This document shows positions 36,232 to 36,925 of a stretch of DNA of 36,925 nt, in pieces. The notes below the pieces were generated by a model. That model did not search any database and was not told the DNA's origin. It saw only the letters and a list, made by a program, of their open reading frames with translations. A program made the position numbers and the translations under genes. This DNA comes from an uncultured Chthoniobacterales bacterium (lineage in GTDB: Bacteria; Verrucomicrobiota; Verrucomicrobiia; Chthoniobacterales; CALDSX01). Positions within the stretch are counted from its first letter, which is position 1, and every line of letters starts with the position of its first letter. The stretch covers positions 1 through 36,925 of the forward strand of contig CALDSX010000105.1 of NCBI GenBank assembly GCA_937924445.1, read 5' to 3'.

Positions 36232-36747
36232 ATGAAAAATTTAAGACCCTTAGCAGGAGGAAAAAGCTGGATCACCCTCTCAGAGAAGCCTGTTTACGAT
36301 GGCCCTCACATGAAAATCGTCGAAGAGCGGGTGGCAACCCCACGCCGACCGACTGGGCAGCAATGGATCACCGCCCACCGCCGATCAGCGGCAGTCATCG
36401 CTCCCCGAACGCTCGAAGGTCGTTTTTTGATGATCCGGCAAGAACGGATTCCTGTCCGCCGCGAGCTGTGGGAGTTTCCCGCAGGACAGATCGATTCCGA
36501 TCGCGCACCAACGCTCTCCTTGGCGCGCACCACAGCAAAAAGAGAACTTCGAGAAGAAACAGGATGGTGCCTTTCAAAGAGAGGAACTCTTGTCTCTCTC
36601 GGGATGTTCTTTAGTTCTCCGGGGTTTACCTCAGAAAAGGCGTGGTTGTTTCTCGCTGATCCGGTCGAGCATGATCCCCATGGTCATTCCCACGACGAAG
36701 AAGAAGCCGTAACTGCTCAGGTAGCCCCACCATGGGGCCTCTTGTAA
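36232..36747 (+). CDS. Nudix hydrolase, C-terminus replaced by insertion element
   Basis: The 171-residue protein resembles ADP-ribose pyrophosphatases. EFPAGQIDSD and the metal-binding RELREETGW are present. The box between them carries about five extra residues and lacks the first Gly and Glu of the strict consensus. The start is ATG 36232 (MKNLRPLAGG). The element terminus begins at 36709, which is exactly codon 160 in this frame, so the last 12 residues (VTAQVAPPWGLL) and the stop come from the element. The original C-terminal helix, probably 15 to 30 residues, is lost. Activity is uncertain: the catalytic box remains, but dimer contacts may suffer. Confidence 0.85.
   Translation: MKNLRPLAGGKSWITLSEKPVYDGPHMKIVEERVATPRRPTGQQWITAHRRSAAVIAPRTLEGRFLMIRQERIPVRRELWEFPAGQIDSDRAPTLSLARTTAKRELREETGWCLSKRGTLVSLGMFFSSPGFTSEKAWLFLADPVEHDPHGHSHDEEEAVTAQVAPPWGLL
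36725..36737. repeat. Subterminal hairpin of the element, right copy
   Basis: A 5-bp perfect stem with a 3-base loop occupies the same position in the element as 356-368. One base pair differs in compensatory fashion between the copies. It overlaps the last codons of the Nudix gene. Confidence 0.6.
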
Positions 36748-36840
36748 CCAAAGAATAGATTACCCCCCCCCCGAACACAACAGAAAAAAGTTCGTTTTTT
36801 TGCTGAATTCACCAGGGGGGCCTGCCGTATCTTGCTCGCC

Positions 36841-36925
36841 ATGACAAGCGTCTTGGTGATGCAAGGGCGCCAGTTGAACGGCGCGGACATCGCTTGGATC
36901 CGGGGGCTGCTGGACGAACATCCCG
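36841..36925 (+). CDS. Transposase-like (DUF4338/DruA-type) gene start, partial
   Basis: Only 28 residues are visible before the window ends, beginning MTSVLVMQGRQLNGADIAW and reaching LLDEHP. Four of 85 bases differ from the left copy, three of them changing a residue. This copy is intact as far as seen; the site of the left copy's stop codon lies just beyond the edge. The family name is from memory of multicopy proteins that start this way, so I hold it loosely. Confidence 0.6.
   Translation, partial: MTSVLVMQGRQLNGADIAWIRGLLDEHP

Larger units (their letters stand above)
36709..36925 (+). mobile_element. Insertion element copy, 5' part (right edge)
   Basis: This is the inverted counterpart of 1-384. 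The terminus GTAACTGCTCAGGTAG begins at 36709, followed by the hairpin CCCCA-CCA-TGGGG (36725-36737), a run of ten C (36763-36772) and an AT-rich leader. The transposase-like frame starts at 36841. The copy continues past the window edge. It is inserted into the 3' end of the Nudix gene. The flanking bases differ from those of the left copy, as expected for independent insertions. Confidence 0.85.

Noticed and set aside
36841-36925. Druantia defence system because of DruA-like start
   Set aside because: Only the first 28 residues are visible, the gene lies in a multicopy element, and no druB-E genes are present.

Overview
The window reads as a chromosomal segment of a Gram-negative, free-living bacterium of mid GC content. 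It holds about 31 genes, mostly housekeeping, and both ends lie in copies of the same insertion element. My best guess is Verrucomicrobiota or a relative. This rests on the overall gene mix, a very short ATP synthase delta subunit, a monomeric-chain pyruvate carboxylase and almost no Shine-Dalgarno motifs. It is an inference, not a demonstrated placement. Because the window starts and stops inside the same multicopy element, it may be one assembled contig broken at repeats.

Layout. Positions 1-384: the 5' part of an insertion element pointing outward, with a stop-interrupted transposase-like gene. Positions 460-7220, minus strand: a complete F1Fo ATP synthase operon in the classical order atpB-E-F-H-A-G-D-C. 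Positions 7459-9407, minus strand: ruvA translationally coupled to an unidentified possible ATP-grasp protein. Positions 9559-16010, plus strand: a periplasmic L,D-transpeptidase, trpS, trpD, an STT3-like membrane protein, carA and an FHA membrane protein. Positions 16132-19569: pyruvate carboxylase. Positions 19657-23209: an orphan Opp/Dpp-type ATPase overlapping rodA, then a coupled pair made of a small one-TM protein and an HTTM-like membrane protein.

Positions 23591-27205: a cupin (minus strand), an MDR-type dehydrogenase, a YdcF-like DUF218 protein and a Gfo/Idh/MocA oxidoreductase. Positions 27401-28008, minus strand: a 47-residue very basic protein coupled to a NYN-domain (YacP/Rae1-like) RNase. 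Positions 28109-31128: an ABC exporter coupled to an HlyD-like adaptor. Positions 31158-33399, minus strand: a solitary amino-acid-type binding protein followed by citrate synthase. Positions 33767-36747: argF and argH in divergent orientation, then a Nudix hydrolase whose last 12 codons come from the right-hand insertion element. Positions 36709-36925: that second, inverted element copy.

How the genes fit together. ATP synthase, citrate synthase and pyruvate carboxylase point to respiratory central metabolism with anaplerosis. carA, argF and argH cover carbamoyl phosphate, citrulline and arginine synthesis; trpS and trpD concern tryptophan. RodA, the L,D-transpeptidase and perhaps the Opp-type ATPase and the YdcF-like protein concern the envelope. 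I found no tRNA, rRNA, CRISPR array or recognisable defence operon. The least explained items are the basic-peptide/NYN pair, the HTTM pair, the STT3-like protein, the ruvA-coupled protein and the element-remodelled Nudix gene.
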